Positions 26,124-34,874 of a DNA stretch of 64,000 bases are shown in pieces. The notes under the pieces are model-generated. The model was not told where the DNA came from. It did not search any database and saw nothing but the letters and a program-made list of their open reading frames with translations. This DNA is from Sulfolobales archaeon (GTDB lineage: Archaea > Thermoproteota > Thermoprotei_A > Sulfolobales > NBVN01): assembly GCA_026419835.1 (NCBI GenBank), contig JAOAKQ010000003.1:59237-123236 (forward strand), given 5' to 3'. The translations under genes and the position numbers were made by a program. The number at the start of each line of letters is the position of its first letter. Positions within the stretch are counted from its first letter, which is position 1.

Positions 26124-26930
26124 TCAACTAGAACTACGTAGGTATAGTTGAAGTAGGAGCTCGGGACTGGCTGTAAAGACACGTACCCCAGCCAGGTCTA
26201 CATCTGGGATTGCACCCGAGCACTTTTTAAGTCTCTTAGCTAAGAGTCTTCTCCGCTGATTAAAGAGACACCTAAGAAAGTCTTCGTAGTCTCTAAAGTC
26301 CTTAGACCACTCTCTTTTTCTCTTCAGTACAACTACCGTTGACCACACCTTGGGTTTAGGTTTGAACGAACTGGGAGGGTAGCTTCCGCCTAGCTCAACG
26401 CTCATGAAGGACCTGGTAAACGCCGTTATTCTACCGTAGTTCGACGCTCCCGGAGGTGCGGCTAGTTTCCTAGCTACGTCATCCTGCAGCACTAGAACCG
26501 CGCTCCTAATACTCGATTTAACTATGCTGACTACTATTCGAGAAGATACTACGTAGGGTGTGTTTGATACTAGCACGCAGTTACCTCTTAGAGACTGAAT
26601 TAAAGGAATACCGTCTGACGCTACGACATCAACCAGGTCTAGAAGAAACCTCTTCCTCGAGTAGTCGACGAACCTGATGTCTATTTCAGAGCACAGCACG
26701 TAGCTAGAGTACTTTCTTAAAAATACAGTTAGAGAGCCGAGACCTGAACCAAGTTCGTACACACAGCACTGCCCGCCTGGGCATAGCTCCTCCAATTTCC
26801 TTAGCACTTCTAGAGCTAGCTCGCAATCAACCATGAAGTGCTGCCCAAGTCTCTTTATTGGTTTAAGTCCTCTAGCGACGGTGTATATCTCCTTAAGCTC
26901 CAGGCACTCTCTGAGGATATCTGCAGCTAT
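26124..26930 (-). CDS. ksgA: rRNA adenine N6,N6-dimethyltransferase KsgA/Dim1, start codon unclear
   Basis: Dimethylates two adjacent adenines near the 3' end of 16S rRNA. Motifs: SAM loop ELGSGLGSLT, VLVSNTPY (the NLPY variant), PPSSFKPKPKVWSTVVV and LFNQRRRLLAKRLKK. The track starts at ATG 26834, but that Met lies inside the conserved LGQHFMVD motif. The same frame stays open upstream (LKEIYTVARGLKPIKRLGQHF) to a stop at 26955 with no ATG, GTG or TTG. I place a provisional start at ATA 26930, just after the TATA box, where the N-terminus matches Dim1 relatives. The C-terminal domain is short. Confidence 0.85.
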   Translation of the reverse strand: MAADILRECLELKEIYTVARGLKPIKRLGQHFMVDCELALEVLRKLEELCPGGQCCVYELGSGLGSLTVFLRKYSSYVLCSEIDIRFVDYSRKRFLLDLVDVVASDGIPLIQSLRGNCVLVSNTPYVVSSRIVVSIVKSSIRSAVLVLQDDVARKLAAPPGASNYGRITAFTRSFMSVELGGSYPPSSFKPKPKVWSTVVVLKRKREWSKDFRDYEDFLRCLFNQRRRLLAKRLKKCSGAIPDVDLAGVRVFTASPELLLQLYLRSSS

Positions 26931-26943
26931 CTCTAACGCACCG

Positions 26944-26974
26944 CCATATAAAACTTAGTAAAAGAGTTTAAACT
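26944..26974. promoter_or_regulatory. Divergent promoters of ksgA and the polynucleotide-kinase operon
   Basis: TTTTATATGG on the minus strand (26944-26953) is placed for ksgA. The 10-bp palindrome AGTTTAAACT (26965-26974) is placed about 25-30 nt before the TTG at 26994 and, being symmetric, could recruit TBP in either direction. Confidence 0.55.
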
Positions 26975-26993
26975 AAGTACTGTGGGGCTATAG

Positions 26994-28283
26994 TTGAGTT
27001 CAGTAACCGAGGTAGAGCTAGGCGAAGGCCGCATCATAAGGATAACCGGTCCAGCGAAAGTTGATGTAGTTACCGGTAGGATCTTAGCTGTGGGTTCTAA
27101 ATTTCCAGCTGGTTCTTCTCTCGTAATTCACAAATTCAGGTCTTACGGAATTAAAGTACTTACACAATCGAAAGTTAGAATTACTCTCGGTGAGGGAGCT
27201 AAAGTAGAAGAAGCTAGAAACGGTGAGGAAGTAGTTGATGAATGGCTTAGAGTAGTTGAGTACATACTTAGAAAATGTGCGGAGAGACTCTGCAAGATCT
27301 TGGTAGTAGGTCCGCCGGAGTCGGGTAAGTCCACGTTTACAGCCTTCTTAGCGAACTACCTCAGAGAAGCCGGTGTTAGGGTGGGTGTTATAGATGGGGA
27401 TGTCGGTCAGGAAGACATACTGATCCCTACTACGGTAGCTCTAACTGAGGTTACGAAGCCTATTCTATGGCTTAGAGAGCTGGAGCCTCAGCTATTTAAG
27501 TTCGTCGGCTGCATCTCCCCGCAGTACTGCTACCCGGAGAGCATCCTAGCTATTAAGGAGCTGGTCGATGAAGCGGTTAAGCTAGGGTTTAGAGCCATTG
27601 TAGTCAACACGGATGGGTGGGTTGGAACCACGTCCGGTATAGAGCACAAGCTCGCAATTACTAGGTGGATTAAACCCGATATAGTGGTCGTAACAGATAG
27701 GGAAGTCTTTGACTACCTGTCCAAGTGTATTGATGGCTTGGTTGAGGTAGTCTATACTTCAAGACCTACCGTAGCTCGAGAAAGAAGTAGGGAAGAGAGG
27801 CGAGAGCTGAGAACTCAAGCGTATAGAAAGTACTTCAGTAGGGGTAGGATTAGAAGAGTTAAGCTAGGTAGTATAGGCATCTTAAACATTCGAGCGCTTG
27901 CTGGACGAGCTATACCCGCAGACGAGATTAGAAAGCTTCTAGAGATTTCTGATAGCGACTTAAGTAAAGTAGCTTACTCATCTAAGTACGGAGATACCGT
28001 GTTCTTAGTTACTAAAGAACCTGTGGATATATCGTTAAATCAGAATGAGGCTGGAAAGGTCGCCGTACTTAACTTGAGAGATTTAAGAGGAGCTATAGTA
28101 GGATTGTTAGGAGAAAGATTGAGCGATGTAGGTATTGGCGTGATTTTAGATGCGGACTTAGAATCTCAAGAAGTAACCATTTTGACTCCGTGGGATGGTG
28201 CGATTCGCGGACTAGTCGTTGGTAAGGTGAGACTGAGCGAAGATTTTGAAGAAATTGGGAGGGTGTCTAAGTGTATTCTCTGA
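26994..28283 (+). CDS. Polynucleotide 5'-kinase, Clp1/Grc3-like (COG1341)
   Basis: P-loop kinase that phosphorylates RNA or DNA 5'-hydroxyl ends. The 429-aa protein has an N-terminal beta domain and Walker A VGPPESGKSTFT at about residue 105. 'GVIDGDVGQEDILIPTT' and VNTDGWVGTTSG, with the family's switch residues, follow, and then a C-terminal domain. TTG start close to the predicted transcript start, so probably leaderless. It is the first gene of an operon with the UbiD-like, AcnX-large and AcnX-small/Tmk genes, overlapping the next by 13 nt. Any link to isoprenoid synthesis is only positional. Confidence 0.9.
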   Translation: MSSVTEVELGEGRIIRITGPAKVDVVTGRILAVGSKFPAGSSLVIHKFRSYGIKVLTQSKVRITLGEGAKVEEARNGEEVVDEWLRVVEYILRKCAERLCKILVVGPPESGKSTFTAFLANYLREAGVRVGVIDGDVGQEDILIPTTVALTEVTKPILWLRELEPQLFKFVGCISPQYCYPESILAIKELVDEAVKLGFRAIVVNTDGWVGTTSGIEHKLAITRWIKPDIVVVTDREVFDYLSKCIDGLVEVVYTSRPTVARERSREERRELRTQAYRKYFSRGRIRRVKLGSIGILNIRALAGRAIPADEIRKLLEISDSDLSKVAYSSKYGDTVFLVTKEPVDISLNQNEAGKVAVLNLRDLRGAIVGLLGERLSDVGIGVILDADLESQEVTILTPWDGAIRGLVVGKVRLSEDFEEIGRVSKCIL

Positions 28284-29560
28284 AGAGAGCGGTGGAGGAA
28301 CAAGCTAGTAGAGGGTATGTGGAGAGAGTTGAGAAAGTACTGAACCCGGAGCTAGAGCCTACGAAGTACATGAAGAAAGCTGACAGAGCTGGATCCACGG
28401 TTGTCTTTAGGGTTAGCAGTTCGGAGATAGAGTGTGTTAGCGGTGTTGTAAATACTAGAAGGAAACTGTATGAGCTCCTTAAGGCCGGTAGTGATGAAGA
28501 AGCCTATACTAAACTTTCAAGCTCTCTTGATAGAAAAAGCGCTAATTCTCGCGAATTGAAGTTTACCGAGCAGTTCGAAGTCTTCAGCAACTCCTTAACA
28601 TCTCTTCCAGCTATAAAGTTCTACAGTATTGATGGAGGTAGATACATAACGTCGTCTATAGTTATAGCGAGAACGCCGGACCTAGATTCCTTCAACGCGT
28701 CCGTACATAGACTCATGGTTTTAGACGACCGCAGTATGGCTATTAGACTAGTTCCTAGGCATCTCTACAGAATATACGAGTTAAATAAGAAAGCCGGTAG
28801 AGATACTGAGGTAGCTATAGTTATTGGAGCTCATCCACTAGTTGAACTAGCTTCATCAATGTCACCACCGTACGGAGTATTTGAGTTAGAGATGGTTGAG
28901 CACCTAGGTGGAGAACCTCTCGAAATCGTCTACACACCGATGTACGGAATTCCAGTTCCAGCATACGCGTCTATCGTAATCGAGGGTAGGATTACTAGGA
29001 GCTTAGCTAGAGAAGGACCTTTCGTAGATATCTTCGTACTCCCAGATAGAGTGCGGGAACAGCCGGTCGTCGTTGTCGATAGAATGTACGTATCTAGAAA
29101 TCGGGAGTACTTCCACGTAATACTTCCTGGTGGTGGAGATCATCTCATACTCATGGGCTTCCCCAGGGAGGCGGCTATATGGGAATCCGTTAGGAGGGTG
29201 GTACCTAGAGTTAGGAAGGTTAGACTGACTAGAGGAGGAGGTATGTGGCTTCACGCCGTAATATCTATCTCAAAGGAAGTCGAAGGCGAGGGTAAGACGG
29301 CTATTATGGCTGCGTTCGCCGCTCACCCAAGTCTAAAGCACGTGGTGGTTGTTGACGAGGATATAGATCCGGATGACCTCGAGGAGGTTGAGTGGGCGAT
29401 AGCTACTAGACTTCAAGCTAGTAGGGGGTTGGTGGTTATTAGAAATGCTAGAGGGTCTACGCTAGACCCTAGCTCGGACGATGGCTTAACGGATAAGGTA
29501 GGTATAGACGCTACAGCACCCCTCGCTCGACGCGATATGTTTAGAAGACCTGAAGAGTAG
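28271..29560 (+). CDS. UbiD-family decarboxylase, probable anhydromevalonate phosphate decarboxylase
   Basis: The 429-aa protein is a UbiD-family enzyme, which uses prenylated FMN. Visible blocks are RDTEVAIVIGAHPLVELASS, PPYGVFELEMVEHLGGEPLE, 'VPAYASIVIEGRI' and 'VVDEDIDPDDLEEVEWAIATR'. In Aeropyrum pernix a UbiD homologue and aconitase X convert mevalonate 5-phosphate through trans-anhydromevalonate phosphate to isopentenyl phosphate. Here the gene is immediately followed by both aconitase-X subunits, so that role is strongly implied. Prenyl-FMN synthase (UbiX) is not in the window. GTG start inside the kinase gene's last codons. Confidence 0.9.
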   Translation: MYSLKRAVEEQASRGYVERVEKVLNPELEPTKYMKKADRAGSTVVFRVSSSEIECVSGVVNTRRKLYELLKAGSDEEAYTKLSSSLDRKSANSRELKFTEQFEVFSNSLTSLPAIKFYSIDGGRYITSSIVIARTPDLDSFNASVHRLMVLDDRSMAIRLVPRHLYRIYELNKKAGRDTEVAIVIGAHPLVELASSMSPPYGVFELEMVEHLGGEPLEIVYTPMYGIPVPAYASIVIEGRITRSLAREGPFVDIFVLPDRVREQPVVVVDRMYVSRNREYFHVILPGGGDHLILMGFPREAAIWESVRRVVPRVRKVRLTRGGGMWLHAVISISKEVEGEGKTAIMAAFAAHPSLKHVVVVDEDIDPDDLEEVEWAIATRLQASRGLVVIRNARGSTLDPSSDDGLTDKVGIDATAPLARRDMFRRPEE

Positions 29561-29571
29561 TTGGTGTAGCT

Positions 29572-30729
29572 ATGTATTTGAGTAGAGAAGAGGAGAGAAT
29601 GCTATCTGGTGAGCTTGGTGAGGCAGTTGCTAGAGCCATGGAGCTCTTGGTGAAGATTGGGGAAGCCCTGGGGGCTGAGAGGCTCGTTGAGATAACCCAC
29701 GCGCACATCTCCGGAGTTTCGTACTTCAACATAGGGGACTTCGGGCTGGAGTTTATTGAAGACATGCTGAATACTAGAGCTAGATTCTCCGTATTTACAA
29801 CTGCGAATCCGCACTCAGTTCTAGCTAGCTACGGTGGTAGGGGATTGAGTACTGAGGTTTGTGAAAAGCAGTTGAGGATCGTTAGTGCTTTGAGGAAGAT
29901 GGGTGCTAGGAGCTTCACCTGCGCTCCGTACTACGTGAGAAAGCCATCTATCGGGGAGCACCTAGCTTGGGCTGAAAGTAGCGCCGTTCTCTACGCCAAC
30001 AGCGTGCTTGGCGCGGTAACTAATAGAGAGACGGGCCCCACAGCTCTTCTATCTGGAGTATGTGGTAGAACGTACTTTGGAGAAGCGCATAGAGGTCTAC
30101 CGGCGGAAGTAGAATTCGTAATCGAGGTCGAGAAGCCGGAGGACCCATCAGAAGCTGGAGCTTACGGACTACTAGTTGGGGAGCTTGTTGGAAGGTCTGT
30201 ACCGGTAGTTCGCGGACTATCCCAATACCCAGAGTACTTCCTCAAGGAGTTCCTGGCAGCTTTCGCTACCCACTCCCCGGCGCATCTAGCTATTCTCGAA
30301 GACGTAACGCCGGGCTTCGGTGGAGTGGAAACATCGAGAGCGGAGAGGATATCGCTCACTAAGTCAGACTTATTGAAGATGTATTCAGATATCGGTAGCT
30401 GCAGTTCTCCGCTGTATCTAATTGGATGCCCCCACCTATCTCTCGAAGAATTGGACTACGTGCTGCCTAGAGTTAAAGACGTTAAGAAGGGGGAGCTCTG
30501 GGTAACCATTGGAGAAGGCGTTCCACAACACCTAGCTGCGGAGCGTGTGAGAGGTCTTAAAGTTCTACCTGGAAGTTGTGCTGTAACCGCTAGACTCGAC
30601 CTACTGGGCGTGGACTGCGTGATAACCGACTCGGCTAAGGCGCTGGTATACATACCGAAGCTAGCTGGCGTTAGAGCTTACTTAGTTAGAAGAGAGGTTC
30701 TTCTAGAGATGGTGTCGAGTGGCGAGTGA
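29572..30729 (+). CDS. Aconitase X large subunit, phosphomevalonate dehydratase
   Basis: Dehydrates (R)-mevalonate 5-phosphate to trans-anhydromevalonate 5-phosphate. The 385-aa sequence matches the AcnX catalytic domain: 'VEITHAHISGVSYFNIGDFGL', 'FTTANPHSVLASYG', RSFTCAPYYVRKPSIGEHLAWAESSA, 'NRETGPTALLSGVCGRTYFG', 'IGCPHLSLEEL' and a C-terminal GSCAVTARLDLLGVDCVITDSAK. Cysteines in TCAPY, GCPH and DCV fit the Fe-S ligands described for this family. It lies 11 nt after the UbiD-like gene and overlaps the next gene by 11 nt. Confidence 0.93.
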   Translation: MYLSREEERMLSGELGEAVARAMELLVKIGEALGAERLVEITHAHISGVSYFNIGDFGLEFIEDMLNTRARFSVFTTANPHSVLASYGGRGLSTEVCEKQLRIVSALRKMGARSFTCAPYYVRKPSIGEHLAWAESSAVLYANSVLGAVTNRETGPTALLSGVCGRTYFGEAHRGLPAEVEFVIEVEKPEDPSEAGAYGLLVGELVGRSVPVVRGLSQYPEYFLKEFLAAFATHSPAHLAILEDVTPGFGGVETSRAERISLTKSDLLKMYSDIGSCSSPLYLIGCPHLSLEELDYVLPRVKDVKKGELWVTIGEGVPQHLAAERVRGLKVLPGSCAVTARLDLLGVDCVITDSAKALVYIPKLAGVRAYLVRREVLLEMVSSGE

Positions 30730-31717
30730 AGTAAGTCTCCAGGTAATTGCGGGTGGTGCTGAGCGGAAGATCTGTGGTGAACTAGTTGTTTACGGAAAGC
30801 TACTATCTCCGCTGGGAGATATAGATGCATCAACCGGTCGGTTAAGAAGTGGTAGTAGAGTAAGTGGTAAAATCGTGGCTGTGAAAGGCTTCACAGGCAG
30901 TACTGTAGGACCCTACGTACTCTACTCGCTAGCGAAGAGAGGTTTAGCACCTAGGGCGCTAGTAGTGGAAGAAGTTGACGTAAACTCAGTCACGTCGGCC
31001 GTTATATCCGGTATTCCGCTACTTAAAATCGAAAAACTCACCACACTAGAGAAGCTATATAGTAGTGGCACTAGGTACGTCTGCGTAGAAAACGGTAAGC
31101 TCAAGCCTCGCGGAGTTCTGATAGCTATTGAGGGAGTGGATGGAGCCGGTAAGACTACGGTAGCAAAGTACCTACTCGAGGTTTTTAGAAGGTGTGGTTT
31201 TAGAGCGGTGTATACGTACGAGCCGTACTACGACTCTACAAGAGCCGTGTTCGAGTCTGGAGCTATGAAGCTCACACCCGAATCTGAAGCACTTCTGATG
31301 ATTGCCGATAGGTACTCGCACTTCAACTGGGTAGTTAGGGAGGAGCTAGATCTAGGCAGTGTAGTGATTCTAGATAGGTACAAGCACTCAACAATAGCCT
31401 ACCAGGGGGCGGCGGGTCTCTCGATAGACTGGCTTAGAGAAGTGCAGAAGTACCTCCCAGAGCCAGACGTAGGGATATACCTAGACGTAGACCCGGAGGA
31501 AGGACTTAGAAGAAAGAGTGGGAGCGGTACTAGAGCTCTTACGTATTTTGAAGACCTTGAGAGGTTGAGGAGAGCTCGCGAAGTGTACTTAAATATGGTA
31601 GCGAGGGGTGAGTTAATTCAAGTTAACGCTTCACTCGAACTACCGAGAGTTCTCGAAAAAGTTGTTGATCTAGTAGAGGAAAAGCTTGGTTTAGATCTAG
31701 AGAAGTGCGTTCCGTAG
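30719..31717 (+). CDS. Fusion: aconitase X small (swivel) subunit plus thymidylate kinase
   Basis: Residues 1 to about 105 match the AcnX small subunit (ICGELVVYGKLLSPLGDIDAS; 'KGFTGSTVGPYVLYSLAKRG'), the partner of the preceding gene. After a ~25-residue linker, residues about 132-330 are a complete dTMP kinase: P-loop GVDGAGKTT (139-147), YEPYYDSTR, 'LDRYKHSTIAYQGAAGL', 'IYLDVDPEEGLRRK'. No stop or start separates the two halves and the frame is continuous. One polypeptide would thus join isoprenoid synthesis to dTDP supply. Whether it is cleaved, or translated internally, is unknown. Its end overlaps the convergent FAU-1 gene by 21 nt. Confidence 0.9.
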   Translation: MASEVSLQVIAGGAERKICGELVVYGKLLSPLGDIDASTGRLRSGSRVSGKIVAVKGFTGSTVGPYVLYSLAKRGLAPRALVVEEVDVNSVTSAVISGIPLLKIEKLTTLEKLYSSGTRYVCVENGKLKPRGVLIAIEGVDGAGKTTVAKYLLEVFRRCGFRAVYTYEPYYDSTRAVFESGAMKLTPESEALLMIADRYSHFNWVVREELDLGSVVILDRYKHSTIAYQGAAGLSIDWLREVQKYLPEPDVGIYLDVDPEEGLRRKSGSGTRALTYFEDLERLRRAREVYLNMVARGELIQVNASLELPRVLEKVVDLVEEKLGLDLEKCVP

Positions 31718-33130
31718 GCAGTACTCATCAAGAGCGGCGTTCAGTCCTTTAATAACGTACTCGTAGATTTCCTGACTCAGTACTACCGATCGATTAGTTG
31801 CGTACGACCTAAATTCTTCCTGGTCTAGTAGTTCGCACGGCTGACCCCTAGCTCTAGCTATATCTATAGCTAGGTCTACGTACTCTACAGCATTTGGCAC
31901 CACTATCTCGGGCTTTGTGTTGATGTTTACGTATATACCCTTAAGTTCACCACTACCGCTGTAGTAGCTGTGAACTACGTAGGGAACCCCCTCGATTGCG
32001 ATGGTTCTAATGCTATCCCCGACTTCCTTCCTAATTCTGATACCGTCGTAAGTACCGCTACTTCTAACCTTTCTCTCAAGTAATAGCTTGAACTCACTAT
32101 CGTAGTGGAATTCCACTAGATCGGCCGTACCCAGCCTTATGCTTCTACCATCCAGCTTCTTGTGGTTTATCGCTACTTCCTCGAGGTCTTTAATGGTTTT
32201 AGCTATAAACCTCATGGTGATTTTTCTTAGGACTTCTCTATCTACGTACGCTGAAACTTCGTCTAGTAGCTCAGCTACGTCTCTGTAGAGCCCCCTAGAA
32301 GTCTTTATCATGTGGTGGTAGTCTGCCGTTGGCGTGATCGCTCTTCTTACACCATCTAGGTAAATCTTAGAATCGTGAGTTAGGTATATGGCCACGATCT
32401 TCTCGCCTTTAGTGATAGTGGATATTTCTTTAAGACTACCGGCCTTCTCTTCAACGGAGCTCAGCTGGTTTACGAGGTTTTGAATTTCCGCAGCTATAGC
32501 TTCTAAACTAGCTTCGTCAGCATTGCTCCTCCACTTAATACCTACTCCTTTTCTTACGTACTGAGATGAAATAGTCAGCAACTCGGAGATCCTGTTCTTG
32601 TTCTTTAAGTGAGGGCTGAATAGAACTCTAGTTCCTCTCCAAACAACAGCGAAATCACCTACAACTCTAGCTCCCGGTACTAAAACCGTTCGGTCTCCCG
32701 AGTACGTAGGTACTTTGAGAACTGAAGCAGGTAGGAAAGCACCTTCTCTACAGTCTCGATACTCGATTAGTTCAGCAGGTCCGTAGGGTGATTCTACGAG
32801 ACACCTACCGTTTTTCACACCCTTAACTGAGACAACTACAGTAGCGTACAGACCTACCGGCGGGACGTAAGCTACTACAGCTGGAATATTTTCTGTGAGC
32901 GTGTAGGCTACAGCCTCTGCGTGATCTGCGTGCCCAATTACTAGGATATTCGATGCGTCGTCGTTATCCGTTTTTACCGTTACATCCGCCGGTAGACCTC
33001 TATTCTCGGGTACTCCGAGCCTGGTTGCGATAACGTCACTAACATCCACCAACTCGAAGTTTCTCTCGTGAAGTATCTTCGAGACCGCCGTGGAGTAGAT
33101 ACCGCGCACTCTAACTCTAGCACTCAACAC
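31697..33130 (-). CDS. FAU-1 family RNA-binding protein / ribonuclease E/G-like
   Basis: The 477-aa protein has the FAU-1 layout: an N-terminal RNase E/G-like domain ('RGIYSTAVSKILHERNFELV', 'EAVAYTLTENIPAVVAYV') and a C-terminal DUF402 domain with 'YHSYYSGSGELKGIYVNINT', then PNAVEYVDLAIDIARARG. Pyrococcus FAU-1 binds AU-rich RNA and has been linked to 5S rRNA maturation. ATG start. It is followed after 13 nt (upstream on this strand) by the UPF0147 gene, probably as one operon. Confidence 0.9.
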   Translation of the reverse strand: MLSARVRVRGIYSTAVSKILHERNFELVDVSDVIATRLGVPENRGLPADVTVKTDNDDASNILVIGHADHAEAVAYTLTENIPAVVAYVPPVGLYATVVVSVKGVKNGRCLVESPYGPAELIEYRDCREGAFLPASVLKVPTYSGDRTVLVPGARVVGDFAVVWRGTRVLFSPHLKNKNRISELLTISSQYVRKGVGIKWRSNADEASLEAIAAEIQNLVNQLSSVEEKAGSLKEISTITKGEKIVAIYLTHDSKIYLDGVRRAITPTADYHHMIKTSRGLYRDVAELLDEVSAYVDREVLRKITMRFIAKTIKDLEEVAINHKKLDGRSIRLGTADLVEFHYDSEFKLLLERKVRSSGTYDGIRIRKEVGDSIRTIAIEGVPYVVHSYYSGSGELKGIYVNINTKPEIVVPNAVEYVDLAIDIARARGQPCELLDQEEFRSYATNRSVVLSQEIYEYVIKGLNAALDEYCLRNALL

Positions 33131-33143
33131 CTAGCCCTCGTCA

Positions 33144-33428
33144 CTAGTCTTTAATGCTGGAGAGAATAGCGATTATGTTCCATATCATCGTTCTAGCGTA
33201 GGAAGGCATATTCGGATCCTGGCTTATCTCATCTAAAGCACTCACAGCATTAGCGGCTCTAACACCTGGTGAAAGAGATTTATCGTTAAGCATTCTAAGC
33301 GCCTCAAAAGCTGCTCTCCTTATATTTCTAGGAACTCCGGAGTCAGCTATAATTCTGTTAAGCATGGTAATTACCTGGTTTAACTTCATTTCGTTTACCT
33401 GGTCCTTACTAATGCTCGGCCCACCCAA
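33144..33428 (-). CDS. UPF0147 family protein
   Basis: The 94-aa protein matches UPF0147 closely: 'MLNRIIADSGVPRNIRRAA', 'SLSPGVRAANAVSALDEISQDPNMPSYARTMIWNIIA'. The family is nearly universal in archaea, all-helical, and without an assigned function. It lies just upstream of the FAU-1 gene in the same orientation. Confidence 0.93.
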   Translation of the reverse strand: MGGPSISKDQVNEMKLNQVITMLNRIIADSGVPRNIRRAAFEALRMLNDKSLSPGVRAANAVSALDEISQDPNMPSYARTMIWNIIAILSSIKD

Positions 33429-33547
33429 TTCTCAATCCCTATAACCTACGCTAAATAGCTTTAATTTAAAGTAAGATACGCAGAACTCTTCGAACCGGCT
33501 TCAACAGATAGTAGGTAACTCAAGAGTGAGAACGGCTAGTTACAGCA

Positions 33548-33811
33548 CTAAATAACTCTTCCTCCCCTAGAGGAGTGAACCGATAGGTCCGAAACCGAAG
33601 ACTTCCTCGCTCTGTAGGGAGATACCTTAATATCTTCGAGCGTAGGCGGTCTCAGCTTCTTTCCGCAGCTGGGACACCGACTACCTATTCTAGCTAGAAG
33701 TTCAGACGGTGTTGGTAGTCCATACGAATCCTGACCTACTTTAAGAAATTCGTATAGAATGTAGCTACAAGAACTACACCTATATATAACTGGCACTAGC
33801 TCCACCATCAC
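33548..33811 (-). CDS. Small zinc-ribbon protein, crenarchaeal type
   Basis: The 87-aa protein has RCSSCSYILYEF and RCPSCGKKLRPP, a C-x2-C/C-x2-C zinc ribbon, then a basic serine-rich tail (YRARKSSVSDLSVHSSR). It resembles small zinc-ribbon proteins common in crenarchaea, with no assigned function. The ATG is doubled (Met-Met); the next gene on this strand lies about 100 nt upstream. Confidence 0.75.
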   Translation of the reverse strand: MMVELVPVIYRCSSCSYILYEFLKVGQDSYGLPTPSELLARIGSRCPSCGKKLRPPTLEDIKVSPYRARKSSVSDLSVHSSRGGRVI

Positions 33812-33910
33812 TATCTTCGGCGTATTACATAGTTAAGCACTTATTTACTAAATACATTTTGGTGAGAGAAAAAGTTTTAATACCTCCCGGGAACTTCCCT
33901 CAAAATTTCT

Positions 33911-34078
33911 TTACTTAAGTAATACTCTCTTTAATTTCACGTTTCTTTCGAACCTCTTGTTTATATAGGAGGAAATAGCCTCTCTAATAACCTCAGATCT
34001 CGATATACCGAGTTCATCAGCTACTTGATTAAGCTTTAGTAGCGTCTCTTCATTAAGTTTGAACGTTACAATACGCAC
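33911..34078 (-). CDS. 55-aa ribbon-helix-helix (CopG/MetJ-type) DNA-binding protein
   Basis: The gene is too short for the ORF track. GTG 34078 opens a frame that translates to an RHH domain: strand MRIVTFKLNEETLLKLNQVA, then helix DELGISRSEVIREAISSYI, then a basic tail KRFERNVKLKRVLLK and a stop at 33911-33913. Hydrophobic strand residues and the G-x-S-R-S-E-V-I-R-E-A turn are textbook. It probably represses its own or a nearby promoter; the divergent membrane cluster at 34296 is a possible target. A run of A's (minus CTAAAAAAACATAT, about 34112-34123) may be its TATA box. Confidence 0.85.
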   Translation of the reverse strand: MRIVTFKLNEETLLKLNQVADELGISRSEVIREAISSYINKRFERNVKLKRVLLK

Positions 34079-34295
34079 CTACTACACCGTGAACTTCGAG
34101 CTAGGTCACTATATGTTTTTTTAGGTATCTGCGTTACCTAGAGCCAGGTTACTGAAATTAAGTGGAAGTTTGTGAAAGTAATTCTACTATGTACGTAGAT
34201 GAACCCCTACCGCTAATTCCCGCATCCGTAGGTGCGGTATCAAAAATACGGAAAGACTCTTAAAAACCGTAAATAAGTGTTGGAAGTAAGATATT
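34079..34295. promoter_or_regulatory. Divergent regulatory region, RHH gene and membrane cluster
   Basis: AT-rich promoter words occur for both directions. TATATGTTTTTTTAGG (about 34110-34124) faces the RHH gene and TCTTAAAAAC (34258-34267) faces the gene at 34296. I could not identify a convincing symmetric operator. Confidence 0.4.
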
Positions 34296-34874
34296 TTGGT
34301 AGTTTGGAGGTTGAGGATATTCAAGCTTACTAGGAGGGGGGCGGTGGCGGCACTTGCTCCAGCTGCGGTGGTCCTGTACTTATTTAGCTATACGTATCTA
34401 GGTGCTTCAAGAGGTGTCGCAATCTTTAATTTTCTTTTGAATACCGCTCTAGGTAACTTAGTCTTAAGTTTGGTCGCAGCTTTCTACGCATACAACATAG
34501 CCAAGAGTATTGCTACACCACTGTGTAGTCGGATTACTGAATTAGAGTCACCACTCTTAGAAGACCTACATCTACTCGTACTCGTACCCGCTCTCTCCAC
34601 TACGATCTACCCTGTACTGAGAACTGTCGCCGGAGTTCAGCAGGGCTTTCTCGATCTCTCTTCAGTTCTGCTCACACTAGCTATCTCGTTCCTCATACTG
34701 ATTTCTTATACGGATACGAAGAGAGGTCCGGTCGCAGCTCTAAGCTACGTTAGTGCGATAGTGGTCATATTAGTGGCATTTACTAGGCGTAGAGAAGTTA
34801 GTGAATTCTTCACCGAGCTAGCTAGACTAGTATCTCTCGTTGAGGCACTAATAAGGGAGCTGGGTGTCGTATAG
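34296..34874 (+). CDS. Multi-span membrane protein, first gene of DUF58 cluster
   Basis: The 192-aa protein has about five hydrophobic segments (AALAPAAVVLYLFSYTYLG; NLVLSLVAAFYAYNIA; LVLVPALSTTIYPVL; VLLTLAISFLILISY; VAALSYVSAIVVILVAF). I do not recognise the family. TTG start. Its stop overlaps the start of the next gene, and the four genes 34296-37672 form one operon. Confidence 0.7.
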   Translation: MVVWRLRIFKLTRRGAVAALAPAAVVLYLFSYTYLGASRGVAIFNFLLNTALGNLVLSLVAAFYAYNIAKSIATPLCSRITELESPLLEDLHLLVLVPALSTTIYPVLRTVAGVQQGFLDLSSVLLTLAISFLILISYTDTKRGPVAALSYVSAIVVILVAFTRRREVSEFFTELARLVSLVEALIRELGVV

